The notes beneath the pieces are model-generated. The model made no database searches. It was not told where the DNA came from and saw only the letters and a program-made list of their open reading frames with translations. Shown one piece after another: positions 33,112-44,403 of a DNA stretch of 64,000 nucleotides (positions are counted from its first letter, which is position 1; each line of letters opens with the position of its first letter). This stretch comes from Hypholoma sublateritium FD-334 SS-4 (lineage: Eukaryota; Basidiomycota; Agaricomycetes; Agaricales; Strophariaceae): positions 118,505 through 182,504 of the forward strand of contig KN817525.1 in the NCBI GenBank assembly GCA_000827495.1, written 5' to 3'. The translations under genes and the position numbers were made by a program.

Positions 33112-34704
33112 GTCGTGCTCGTTTCGGTCGGTGTGGTGATAAAAAGAACCGGGAAAAGAGGTGCAGTCGTCGCTGCCGTCGTCGTCGTTCGTGATTTGCA
33201 CAGGCCGCGCCTGGCAAACACTTTACAAAAATTTGGACCATTATGTAATCAGCCAAATCGGGTGATGGGCGCGCGTATTGTTTCCGCGGCCAGCGGCGCG
33301 CGCTTCCTACCAATGCCGCCGCCGCTGCTATGTATCCCGTAAAGTTGCCGTAAATCGACCACGAGTAACGAACGCCTCGGATGATTACATTTTTGTACTA
33401 AAAGACTATCATCCCGTACGTCTCTCAGCTTGAGAATACCATTCCAGGCATTCTATTTGCAACGCCCGGACGCAGTAGCGCAGCACAAAATAAAACAAGG
33501 AATATAAGAGGAAGTCGGAAATCGCTCGCAGAGTCCAGACCGACCATTGTTTTGGCTCTTATCATTTACAGATTTGTGTAATGCTTGTTATCACTCAATT
33601 GAATTAACTCTGCACGACAAAGTTTGAGTGAGAATTCGCATGGAGATGTTGTGGTAAATATGATGTTATTTAAAGTGAAGTAGGAATATAGAATGCACAC
33701 TACATACGCAGGGAGACGCTCGTAAATAAATACAGATCTAGTTATTCCCATCCAAGCAAGCGCAACGCGAATGTCCGGGACGTCATGACGGAAATAAGAA
33801 TCCACACGCAAACCCAATCAACCACGCTGAGCGGGATGAACGACATGAATTCGCGACATCAACGAGTTACCAACTACGGGAATGGAGGTGAGCGGGGCAG
33901 GGCGAGGCGCACAGGCCAGGGGATCTATCCCAGCCGATAGACGACAGCACAACGTTTTGAAATAGACGACATGGATGGAATATGAATACGGGAAAGAAGG
34001 GGGGCAATGGACCGGACAACAACGGAGTGGGAATAACAGGAACGAGGCATGCGTTCGCACACGTACGTACGCAGGTCGTCCACGGCGGGCTAGAACTACA
34101 GCTACGCGGCGCGGCGCGGGGATGAGCGATGGCGGGGGATATAAATGGCGACGGCCCACCCCGCGCCCTAGCCCGAAGGGCGAAGGGGGCGCACGGGAGC
34201 CGTGGAAGGGATAGAAATACTGCAGGCCGGGCAAGCATGATAGGAAGGAAAGCAGACAACAACTTGTATGTGGCATAGAGGACGGAACTAACAAGACGAG
34301 GAATGGCAGTGGCTGGATTGGGGGGGGATGGGTCGTAACTGGAACTACGGGACGGACAGGGGGCTGGGGAATCAAGATTTGGGTAAGGGTAACGTGGCTG
34401 CGATTGGGGACGGGAGAACACAATGACAGGGACAGTGGGGCAGGTATGTGTGATCATGATCAGAGGAATGAATACGGTGGGGGCAGTGGGGATGGGAGGG
34501 AGGTGATGCTACTGGACAAACGGGGGTACGGGGGAACGGGCAGCGAATCATGACACGCTGGAAAGGGAAAGGACAAAAAAATCAGGCGGGGGATTCGAAC
34601 GACGCCATTGGGGAATGGGGGATATGTGACAATATGATATGGCCGTCAAGTGTTCGTTCATTCAATCGATAGATTCAGTGCGCGCGAGATCAGTGTGTCA
34701 CCGA
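33112..34704. other. Long intergenic region or 3' UTR of the KH gene
   Basis: 1.6 kb with overlapping open frames on the minus strand (33818-34457) that are rich in Pro, Ser and Arg, lack any domain and reflect a purine-rich plus strand (runs such as ggggggggatggg near 34320). A long 3' UTR of the KH-domain gene is the likeliest content. The sequence at 34590 resembles a tRNA T-loop but was rejected. Confidence 0.45.
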
Positions 34705-36178
34705 TTAACTCGCGCCGCCGGTAGATGCACGGAGCTGCTTCTGCTTTTCCTGCTCCAGTCGCTACAAGCGGGAGTGATAAGTATATGCATGTCCACAAAA
34801 GCCACAAGACGTACGTGATACAGTAGTTGCACTGCCATCTGTATGTTCGCGGGCTGGCCTGTGATGACGACCAGCCGCTCGCCCTCCTGCCCGGCGGGCG
34901 CAGACGCGCCGTTCATGCCGACGCCCACCGCACCGGGTTCCATGATCTTAATCTGGCTCGCGCTCATGTGTCGAATTTCGTTGATCTTGCTGCCGCCCTT
35001 GCCGATGATGCATCCCACGAGGTCGTTCGGGATGTAGATCTGTTGGGTCTGCAGCTGCTGCGGGGGGTTATGCGGAGGGTAGCTCGAGTTTTGGTTATAC
35101 GAGCCCTGTTGTGAGTACGACGAGCCCCCTGGACCACCGCCACCACCTCCAGCGCCACCTCCTCCACCTCCGCCGCTACCGCCCATCGAACGCCCGTTGC
35201 CCGTACTGCGGGCAGCGCTGTTCCCAGGGCGGTAGCTCGAGTTTGAGGAAGAATAAGACGGCATCTTCTCTTGTGCCTCAATGAGGATATTCCCGATGTA
35301 GTACGTGGCGATGTGGATGGCATCTGCCACGCCTGCGACGCTGAGCACCCGCTATGCTTGCTATCAGCATCAATCAGCGAAACGCGAAGATGGTGCGCAC
35401 CTCTGTCGAACCGGGAAGCATGCCCTCGCTCGCGTTCAGACGGGCACCGCTGGCGTCCTGGATCTCTTTAATTTTAGAGCCCTGTTTGCCAATCACTGAG
35501 CCCATGCGTGAGTTGGGGATCATGAATTTGATGGTGACAGCCCGACTGCCGGGCACGGAGGGGACATCGAACGGCTCATCGTTAATCCTACGCACAATGA
35601 GACCGAAGGCCTGTAAGGAGAAAAAGGACGGTGAACATGAGGACGTGGCAACGTGACAGAAAGCGCGGGCGGGAAATAACCTTGGACACGGCGTCGAGGG
35701 GCCCGCTGACGTTGAGAATACGTTCTGGGTTGCCTGGAATGCTCTCGGAGACCATGACACGGGCGCCGCTCTTCTCACGGATTTCATTCACGTGCGAGCC
35801 GCCCTTGCCAATGATGATGGAGGCGTCCTGGGTGACGATAAGGCAGCGCATGTGGATGTTGGCCGAGGGGGCTGCGGTCGATGTGGTCGAGGAAGGCTCG
35901 CCGGCGGTGGTTGCTGCATCCTTGGCGTCGGCCCCGTCACCCGCTAGGCCCTGGGAGGCCTTGTGGTCGCTGTCGTCCCGCTTGAGCGGGGCAGACGAGC
36001 TAGCGTCGTGCTGCGCATGCTGGCTCTGTTCTGCCATGTTTATATCGGAAACGGGGCCTGAGTTGTTGGCGTTGGAGCCATGCACGACTGGGGCGCCTGT
36101 GTTGGGGCGCTTGTGGGTTTTGTGGTCGCTGTCGTCGGGGGAGCGGGACCTTTTGCGGGTAGATTCGAGGTCTGGCAT
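34705..36178 (-). CDS. Triple KH-domain RNA-binding protein (PCBP/hnRNP K type; Hek2/Pbp2/Rnc1-like)
   Basis: Poly(C)-binding-type protein that controls stability, transport or translation of mRNAs. Four exons, about 435 residues. The N-terminal ~105 residues are disordered with a nuclear signal (TRKRSRSPDDSDHKTHKR). KH1: MRCLIVTQDASIIIGKGGSH with NEIREKSGARVMVSE. KH2: VTIKFMIPNSRMGSVIGKQG followed by SKIKEIQDASGARLNASE. A glycine-rich linker includes a run of nine and near-run of six Gly interrupted by Ala. KH3: IYIPNDLVGCIIGKGGSKIN and EIRHMSASQIKIMEP. The GxxG loops (GKGG, GKQG, GKGG) are intact in all three. The C-terminal exon adds RLEQEKQKQLRASTGGAS. The layout of two close KH domains, a linker and a third KH is that of yeast Hek2/Pbp2 and fission-yeast Rnc1; which of these is the orthologue cannot be told. 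Confidence 0.9.
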
Positions 36179-36767
36179 GGTGGTGATTCAGTTCTTGGTT
36201 AGCGTTCGATTGAAGTTGGGGATTGGGATGTGTCTGGGGGACATGGCAGGGACGGAATGTGAGGGGATGCGAGGGGAGGAGGGGACCACCACAGCGAGAA
36301 ACTTACCTGAGCGCAAAAGGCAGAGTGCAATACGGCGAGAACACACCCTCAACTTATGCCCTGTGCCGTTCTCATTTTCTCACGCACATCATCTCAAAAT
36401 AATAGGGCACTAAAAGCGCTGGGTCTCTGGAAGATAATTCTCATAACCTTGAGAGCAAAGCATGGGCGTCGACATTGAATCTTGACATGATACGGTGAGC
36501 ACGATTCCGTAGTAATCAAACAGTCTGATTTATTCCGTTTGCCCAGACTTAAAAGGCACGAAATTAACCAGTTGCACGAGCTGAGCGCAGACTGCAGCCT
36601 CCGGAGTGGTCCCGAGCCAGCCACTTTACATTGCTCTCCTTTCACCTAAAATACTGCGTAAGAAATTTTTTCCCTGGCCTTTCCTGTTCTTCTTTTATCT
36701 AAAATTTCACAAGAAAAGGGACAACAGATCGTTTAGATTTTTGACTGACTGCGTTAGTGTATATCAA
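36179..36767. other. Intergenic region, nothing recognised
   Basis: Promoter and 5' UTR of the KH gene and 3' flank of the adenosine deaminase gene. No ORF with a domain; a pyrimidine-rich stretch lies at 36660-36700. Confidence 0.4.
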
Positions 36768-38925
36768 CTAAACCACGTATGTCGCCACATATTCCACAAA
36801 TTCGTTCCATCGCCTCTCAAATGCCCCCCGCAGCCTAGTCTTGTCCTCGTCGCCGAGCATCGAAAACTGTTCCGGTCAGCATTTTTTATCGCACACATGC
36901 TAACACCCACCTCTATGCTGTCCCGCGCAAGCGTACCGAGCGTACTCAGTCCATTAACCTCACTGGCCACAAACACCTGTCTCCCCGCGCGTCAGATATG
37001 CTCTTCCACGCAGCCGCGGTGTGCTTACCTGATAAAAGTCAAATGTAAGCCCCATGTTCCCGAACACGGCGGGGTCGTCCGAGCACAGCGCCACGGCCAC
37101 CCCATTGTTCAGCAGCGCGGGCAGCGGATGCATCAGCATCGACGACGTCAAGCGCTGTCCAGACTCAGTAGGGGCGCACAGCAAAATGACTTAATATCGT
37201 ACCAGGATCTCGTTCCTAGTTGATCATGAGCATGGGGTACGGGTGCGGGATCTCTGCGTATGCACTCACGAAATAGGGCACACCTCCACCGCAATGCCGC
37301 GCTCGCGACATATCTCCACCAGCTTCGGGTGCTTGATGAGTGAGTATCTACACACCTAATTAGTGCGCTGCACACCATCTGCAGGAATAGGCTGACCCGT
37401 GGCCGATACGTTTTGTTCCCAGCAAGATGGCGTCGTACAGATTCAGATCTGCCTCTGTCCCGTCTCCGAGCGTTTCCCCTGCGTGGAAAATAAACGGTAT
37501 GTCCACGCCCTCTTCTTTCTGGCGGGCGCGGAATCGTAGGAGAGGCTCAGCATAATATATCAACGGTTTGAGGGTGTTCTCAGCGCCGACGAGATCAAAT
37601 CCTTCCCCACACCATCAGCTTCGGGACACACAAGTTGTGCCTGCCAGGGGACTCGCCTATGATCAACTCGGGAAACTCCTTCTTCAAGGCGATACAGTCT
37701 TCAGTGTACCAGTCCAGCTCTTCCGGGGTGATGAATTTGATTGTGGAATATATAATCTGCCTGTACCATCAGATGCCGTCGAAGACTTTGTGAGAGTTAA
37801 TTACGCACTTTGCCGCCGATAAAATCATCTGGGCGTCCTTGTTGGCGCATTTCCTCCTTGACCTCGTCCACGACCTCGGAAAACAAAATGAGCCAGTTGC
37901 GATGTGGAATATTTTCCTGTCCATCAGCGCCGAGCATGAACCTACGATCGGGGGTCAGCTATCCCGTGCTAAAACGAGGCCCTTACTTTTCCAGAAAGTT
38001 TATCCTGACTTCCACATAAGAGACGCCATCTGCAATCGAAGTTAGGAAGAATTCCCTGATATAAGCCCGCCAGATCGGTTCCACCCGAATTAAGCCCTAT
38101 AAATAATTAAGTCAAGTAGCGGGGGTGGATTCACCCAGTGCTTACAGTAGACGTGATGAATGTACTGGCGAACTTATCCCAGATCTGTTGAGCGCCGTCA
38201 GTAAAAACAGATCACCCCCACGGCAGATAGGCACACCTTCTCCACCGTGTTATGGGTATCATAAGCCTCCCCAGGATCGATGGTCATGGACCCAACGACC
38301 CACTTGTCGAACCCCGCTTCGCCACCAAGCTCCGGCGCGAACGCGCGCCGCGCACTCTGCAGCGCGACCCACGCGCCAACGGGATACGTCGCGTCCGTCA
38401 GGCTCGCGTGCGACGTGAACTCATCAGCGGGCAGCGCGCGGAACTCGGGGAGGTTCGTCTTCAGATTGGCCGCGCTCAGCGGCTGCGCGACGCGCACGTG
38501 GAGGAAGGGGTGCTTCAGCGCGAGCTCGAGCAGAAAGCACGCGTTGACGGTCGCGTCGAGGTGCGCGTGCAGCAGCGCGCCCTTGGGCATCTGTGGCCAC
38601 GCCCATCAAATATTTTCCAGGGTGGGAGGCTTCAAGCGCAGCAGACCTTGCTCAGGATCTCGAAGACGCGCGTCTGTAGGATGATGCGCTTGCCCGTGAG
38701 GAACTCCATGCCCGGGAACGGGTGCTTGACGTCCGGGTGCTCCTCGCGCCAGATCGTCTCAGCCTCTTTCGCGCGGATCTGGCGCAGGACCGAGTCGGCT
38801 TGCGCCTCTGTCACCGATCGCGTCTGGAGCGCCGCGTTCTCGCGGCGCCGTGAGAGGTCGTCGGCGATGAGTGCCGTGCGTGAGCTGCGGTATTCGGCGA
38901 GTTCTGTGTCAGACGGGGCGGCCAT
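36768..38925 (-). CDS. Adenosine deaminase of the ADGF/CECR1 type
   Basis: Zinc-dependent hydrolase that deaminates adenosine to inosine. About eight exons, roughly 590 residues. The N-terminus carries the ADGF-like helical segment (SRTALIADDLSRRRENAALQ). Catalytic motifs, in order: MPKGALLHAHLDAT (the HxH zinc ligands), ADGVSYVEVRINF, FIFHAGETLGDGTEADLN (zinc His and catalytic Glu region), LGTKRIGHGYSLIKHP, VEVCPI, and NNGVAVALCSDDPAVFG (zinc Asp). Animal ADGFs are secreted, but this protein has no signal peptide with the start MAAPSDTEL; an in-frame TTG upstream was not taken as a start. It lies head-to-tail with ADE4, 373 nt apart. The closing stretch RLRGAFERRWNEFVEYVATY also fits the family. 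Confidence 0.88.
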
Positions 38926-39298
38926 TTGGGTCAGGAATTTGGGTTCGACGGGTAGATTGTGGGTTGGAGAGATGGAAAGGACAAATGCCAATGGATCTTC
39001 ATCATGATTGGTGAATGACGGAGTCAGATAAAGATCCTAGTCTGGGATAACGCAACGTAACGCATCCGAGATGATCGGTATCAAAAAAGCAACGCTGAGA
39101 CTCAGTACTTGAGAGGAGCTGAGGAACCAAAGGAGGAGGCATAGAAATGTTATAGTCTAATTTCATACCAGTCACAAAGTGACTACTACCATAGACCAAT
39201 CAAGAGAGATACTATACAATTTTATTGATACGACATAAATGAGGAGATAATGTAGGTATAATCACGATCAGAGAGCAAGTAGGATCCTAGCAGAGCAT
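38926..39298. other. Intergenic region between ADE4 and the adenosine deaminase gene
   Basis: 373 nt spacer with the deaminase promoter and the ADE4 3' flank. A minus-strand 65-codon frame has no similarity I recognise. Confidence 0.4.
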
Positions 39299-41307
39299 TT
39301 AAGAATGGGTATTAAATGAATTGTGCAGGCCAACCGTCGCGTCGGACCCATTTATCGGCGTGCTTGCGTCAGAGGCGAAGCCGGCCTCTCCGTTCTTCTT
39401 CTCCCCGCGCGCCGCGCCGGCTTTGCCTTCTAGCACGCCCAGATCCAGCTCCAATTTCGAGCGCAGGTTGTCCGCGCGCAAACCCTCGATGTGCGCGAGG
39501 TAGCGCTCGTCGACGCCGCCGGTGACGTATTCGCCAGTGAAGACTGAGCAATCGAACTGGCCGATCTCGAGGTTGAGCTGCCGCACAGAGTTCACAAGGT
39601 CGGGGAGGGTCTGGAAGATGACGAGGTCGGCGCCGATGGCAGTGGCTATCTCGTCCTCATTTTTGTCGTGAGCGACAAGTTCTTTTCGGGAAGGCATGTC
39701 GATGCCATAAACGTTTGGGTAGCTAACCGGGAATTAGTGTCGAAAATGAAAATGAAAAACGTCCTAATAATTACCGTATCGGTGGTGCGCAACTTGCGAC
39801 AATGACCTTCTTGGCGCCTACATCCTTGGCCATTTGCACGATTTCCTTGGACGTCGTTCCACGAACAATCGAATCTACAGGAAACTGGATGAACTCCAGA
39901 AAATTAGAAATAACGCAGTAGCTACCATCAACAATCAACACATTTTTGTCCGCAAATTCCAAAGCCATAGCGTTCAGCTTTCTTCGCACGTTCTTTTTCC
40001 TGCTCGACATCGGTTAAGTCTGCCCTGGTAGAAAATAGATAGAGTTACCTCATCTGTTGTCCTGGCATGATGAACGTGCGTCCGACATATCTATTCTTGA
40101 TAAAGCCTTCTCGGTATGGCAGCTGCAGCTTTTGCGCAAGGTTGAGAGCTGCCACCCTAGAGGTGTCGGGTACCGGAATGACGACATCGATCTTAATGTT
40201 GGCCACCTTTAATACAGCCTCAACCTTGTCGGCGAGGGCGTCGCCCATTGCCATTCGACTCCGGTACACACTGATACCATCAATGACGGAATCGGGACGC
40301 GCAAAGTAGACGTATTCGAAAATATCCGGAGCAAAGGCCGCAGGAGGAGCAACCTGCCTGCGGGATACACCGTTGCGCGTGATGATCACAGCTTCACCTG
40401 AGTCCCGATAAGTGTAAGTGGGTCGGAAAATACGCAAAGTTGTCCGAATGGATTTACCTGGCTTGACGTCCTGCCAGTCGGTGAAACCTCCAGCATCGGC
40501 AACGACGCTCTCGCTTGCCATGATATAATCCAGTCCGTCTCCGGAGGGGCGCGTCGCCACACCCACTGGGCGGATACCATTGGGGTCGCGGAAGGCAATG
40601 ATTCCGAAGCCGGCCAGCATCGCAACGCACGCATAAGCCCCCTTGACTTGCTTCATCATTCCGCCGAGGGCGGTGAAGATATCCTCCTCATTAATACGGA
40701 ATTTGCCCGTTTGCTGCAGGTTGTAAGCAAAGATATTGAGGAGCAGCTCTGAGTCCGATGCGGTGTTGATGTGTCTGTGAGCTTGTTGATCCATGAATCG
40801 CATTAGCGATTCGGTATTGATAAGATTGCCATTCTGCAAGCCCTAGTAAGATCTGAAACTTAACCTGGAACAGATAAACACTTACATGGGCGAAAACGAT
40901 TCCGTAGGGTGAGTTAACATAGAACGGTTGAGCTTCGGCGTTGTTGAAGCTTCCAGCAGTAGGATAGCGAACTAGGTAACTGGGCAATCAGAGACCGCTG
41001 TCGCTGATCGATACTATCGGAGTCTGCGCACCATGTCCTACCCCCATTCCACCAGCCAACCGCGAGATCGAGTTTGCATCGAAGATGTCGCGCACCATTC
41101 CGTTCGCCTTGCATTGATAGAATCTACCCTTGTGTCCACAGGTGATCACGCCACACGCGTCCTGGCCTCTGTGCTGGAGAAGCGATAGCCCTTCGACGAT
41201 TTCCGGAGCGGCATCGGTCGATGGATCGTGCAGCAATAAACCAAGAATTCCACACACTTGAGCAGATTAGCGCCCGGTCCACGGAGAAGCAAAAAACCTG
41301 ACATACT
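39299..41307 (-). CDS. ADE4: Amidophosphoribosyltransferase, first step of de novo purine synthesis; start codon split by an intron
   Basis: Transfers the amide nitrogen of glutamine to PRPP to give 5-phosphoribosylamine, in the cytosol. The N-terminal Ntn-hydrolase glutaminase domain starts [11 protein letters not shown], with Cys2 as nucleophile, then [13 protein letters not shown] and [13 protein letters not shown]. The C-terminal phosphoribosyltransferase domain has [18 protein letters not shown] and the PRPP loop [18 protein letters not shown], plus [20 protein letters not shown]. Length about 550 residues, as in yeast Ade4. No ATG directly precedes the TGT of Cys2. Instead a 50-nt intron (41257-41306; donor GTATGT, CTAAT branch site, CAAG acceptor) joins an A at 41307 to TG at 41255-41256, forming the ATG. 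The C-terminal tail after [17 protein letters not shown] is longer and Ala/Gly-rich. Confidence 0.93.
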
Positions 41308-42558
41308 TTGAGCAGAGGAAAAGGAAAGGCGGGGAAACGGGGTAGGTGGCTTTGATGCAAGGTCCTTTGCAGTGTCTAAAAAAATTGGCATCGATCATCC
41401 GAAATAGTGCCGAATCGGGCAATATTCCGACTAAATTCGCACGAGCTAATATTAGCATTCCGCATTCCGCTCCGCCCGTCCCGCCCGCCCCGCGTTACTC
41501 CGTTTTCAGATCCATGTTGGCAGTTGCATTGCGTCTGGATTGCGAAACTCTCCAAAAACTCTCTGTATTTTAAGCAAATTTCTGTCATTATTCTATTGCT
41601 TTGTATAACTTGGTGGGGTTTCAGATGCTCAAGTAGCTCCGGTCATGCGCAAGTCATGCGGGCGTACTTGTCGTTCATGAGTCTGGGAGAGGTCTGGGCA
41701 CAAGATACTGGAAAGACCATGAAAGTTCCCTTTGGTTTAGAGGTACACCAGGATACATATTGAACAAGTGATCTATTCGCGCCAAACAATCTTAATTTCT
41801 CGCAAGAGACGCACTGGAGAAGGTACAACTTTTGGCGAGTTCAATTTCTAAGCAGTTTTCCTTGAGTGGTCCACTTCTTCACCGTAGAACAGGCAATTTA
41901 TTCTATCGAGAGGAGAGGTGACTGTGGGGTCTGAGCAGATAGACGTGTTACATATGATTTGCCACTACGATGTGCCATTTCATTAGGCGCCCGTTATTTC
42001 CTATTTTTAGTATTTGAGAAAGCGTCAACTCTTCCGTAGGCCTCCAGTCATTATGCATTATCTCCGGCTAATTCAACCCTCATATTTTCGATACTTCGGA
42101 CGTTGTATACCGACCACTGCTTAGTGCTCAACATACTCATAGCTTTTGGCATTAGCAGGCAGCCATGACAGACTGATTATACTTCAAACTTCAAAAACAT
42201 ATTGAAAGCCTCAGCGTTCCAAAGATTATAGGGACTACTGTGTTATTGACAATAAGTCGAAGATGGAGAGACGGTTGAGCGTTCTCGATCCCGGAAAAAC
42301 TACATATTACATTTTTTACTACGGTTTAAATGGCGTGGATATGGCGCCGGAATCTACATTCCATGGGACTAGGATGAAGTAACGTTGTGCGTCGTCAGTA
42401 TGTGGTGAGATGGTCATGACAGTGGTATCTAGATAACAATGCGAGATGCAGAATAAATGAGCGGAAGGATGAACTTCCGATGCAAGCAGACAAGAGCAAT
42501 GATGAAGCGAGAGATTGTGAAGAAAGGACAGGCGATAGACGGTGCGTCTACGAAGTGC
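41308..42558. other. Long intergenic region, nothing recognised
   Basis: 1.25 kb between the ADE4 5' end and the SAM synthetase stop. A plus-strand frame of 118 codons (41407-41763) has a hydrophobic stretch but no signal of a real gene (no family, no supported splice sites). The ADE4 5' UTR and promoter must lie at its left end. Confidence 0.5.
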
Positions 42559-44009
42559 TTAGAGCTTAAGCTGCTTGGGCTTCTCCCAGGTGTAGGAAGG
42601 GTTGCCGAAGTGGCCGTACGAAGCAGTCTTGAGGTATTGGGGCTTTTGGAGGTCGAGTTCGCGGACTGAGGTAGCGCGTAAGTTTCGTATGATGAATGTT
42701 AACAGATTGATGCTTACCGATGACACCGGGGCGGAGATCCCAGTTCTTGCGGATGATAGCAACGATCTCCTCATCGGTCTTCTTTCCAGTGCCGTAGGTG
42801 TCAACGTAGATCGAGAGAGGCTCAGCGACACCGATGGCGTAGGAGAGCTGGACGAGGGCACGGCGAGCGAGTCCTCCAGCAACGAGGGACTTGGCTATAA
42901 ATAAATATATTGAGCCCGAGAATTTTTGGCGAGATAAGAATGCGACTCACCGATCCAGCGCGCAGTGTAAGCAGCAGAGCGATCGACCTTGGAGAAATCC
43001 TTTCCAGAGAATGCTCCTCCACCGTGGGCACCCCATCCTCCGTAGGTGTCAACGATGATCTTGCGACCAGTCAGACCAGCATCACCCTGGGGTCCACCGA
43101 TGACAAAGCGGCCAGAGGGTTGGATCTGACCCATTATCGTCAGCGATGGCAGCGTGTAAGAAGAAATTGATATTTACATGGTAGATGGTGTGCTCATCAA
43201 GGAGGTTAGCGGGGATGACCTTCTTGACAATCTTCTCGAGGATCTCCTTGCGAAGGTCTTCGGTGGAGATCTCCTCAGCGTGCTGGGTGGAGATGACGAC
43301 AGTATCGACGCGGAGGGGGATGGTCGCGCCACCCTCCTTCTTGTACTCGATAGTGACCTGGGTCTTGGAGTCGGGGCGAAGCCATCCGAGCTCGCCGGAG
43401 CGGCGCGCAACAGCCATGGCGGCGTTGAGCTTGTGGGCGAGCATGATGGTGAGGGGCATGAGCTCCTCAGTCTCATCGGTGGCGTATCCGAACATAATAC
43501 CCTGGTCACCAGCACCGTGGTCCTCCAGGGAGCCGTGGTCGAGGCCCTGCGCGATATCGGGCGATTGCTGCTCGATGGCGACGAGGATGTTGCAGGTCTT
43601 GTAGTCGAAGCCCTTGGAGGAGTCGTCGTAGCCGATCTGCTTGATGGTGTCGCGGATGACCTTCTGGTAGTCGAGCTTGGCCTTGGTGGTGATTTCACCA
43701 AAGACCATGATCATGCCGGTCTTGGAAGCAGTCTCGCAGGCGACCTTGGAGAAAGGGTCCTCGGCGAGGCAGGCATCGAGCTAGACGCGTCAGAAGATAC
43801 TGGATGAGCCCAACGAGATGTAAACGCGTGGAAGAAAACGTACGATGGCATCCGAAACCTGATCACAGATTTTGTCTGGCGAAAAATTCAGATATGGACG
43901 GGTAGTAGGCCAGGGTGAGTAACATACCGGGGTGGCCCTCACCAACGGACTCGGAGGTAAACAAAAAATGGCCAACGGGCAGAGGGGGGCGGACAGCAGA
44001 GGGGGCCAT
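42559..44009 (-). CDS. S-adenosylmethionine synthetase
   Basis: Makes SAM from methionine and ATP, the cell's methyl donor; homotetramer of the cytosol. Five exons, about 395 residues, the usual length. Motifs: [20 protein letters not shown] (ATP/methionine site), [36 protein letters not shown] (signature 1), [49 protein letters not shown] (signature 2, P-loop-like GGGAFSGKD) and [12 protein letters not shown]. It ends [20 protein letters not shown]. The first exon ends inside CDQVSDA, so a single open frame loses its start; [15 protein letters not shown] at 44009 was chosen because it leads straight into the conserved block. Orthologous to yeast SAM1/SAM2, which cannot be told apart here. 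Confidence 0.95.
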
Positions 44010-44403
44010 TGGAGGATGTGTGGGATGAGAAGGAAGGAAGGGAGATGAGCTCTTTTGAAATCTGGCTTCAATTTTATCGTAAGTTTACCCTCTTACGTAA
44101 TCACATCGTTCTATATCACGCCATCTATCTCATTCATTTTCTCGTCCCATCAGCGATTCTCAGCGGGTCTCTCTCTGGCTGATGATTACCGGATATATTG
44201 AATCCATCTAGAAGACAAAGTGCAGGGAAAGATCACATACAAAGCACTTTTTTCTTTCGGACCTTACGTCCATCTACTCAGTATTACCCATGGCTTGCCT
44301 GAAAACCACGGTGCGAACAATCTCACCCTTGCAATGCCAGTGCAGAGCGACACAGATAGCTGGGAATACACTACTTTCTACGTACAGAGATGCTAACTAC
44401 AAT
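44010..44403. other. Intergenic region, promoter of the SAM synthetase gene
   Basis: 394 nt between the SAM synthetase start and the myotubularin stop. Pyrimidine-rich on the plus strand near 44140-44170; nothing else seen. Confidence 0.4.

Noticed and set aside
33818..34457. Two overlapping ~200-codon minus-strand frames rich in Pro and Ser
   Set aside because: They come from a purine-rich plus strand in a UTR-like region; no domain, no conserved start.
34560..34640. tRNA-like T-loop (GTTCGAATCCCC) followed by a T-run on the minus strand
   Set aside because: The bases flanking TTCGAAT do not pair as a T-stem, and no D-arm, anticodon arm or acceptor stem can be formed upstream.
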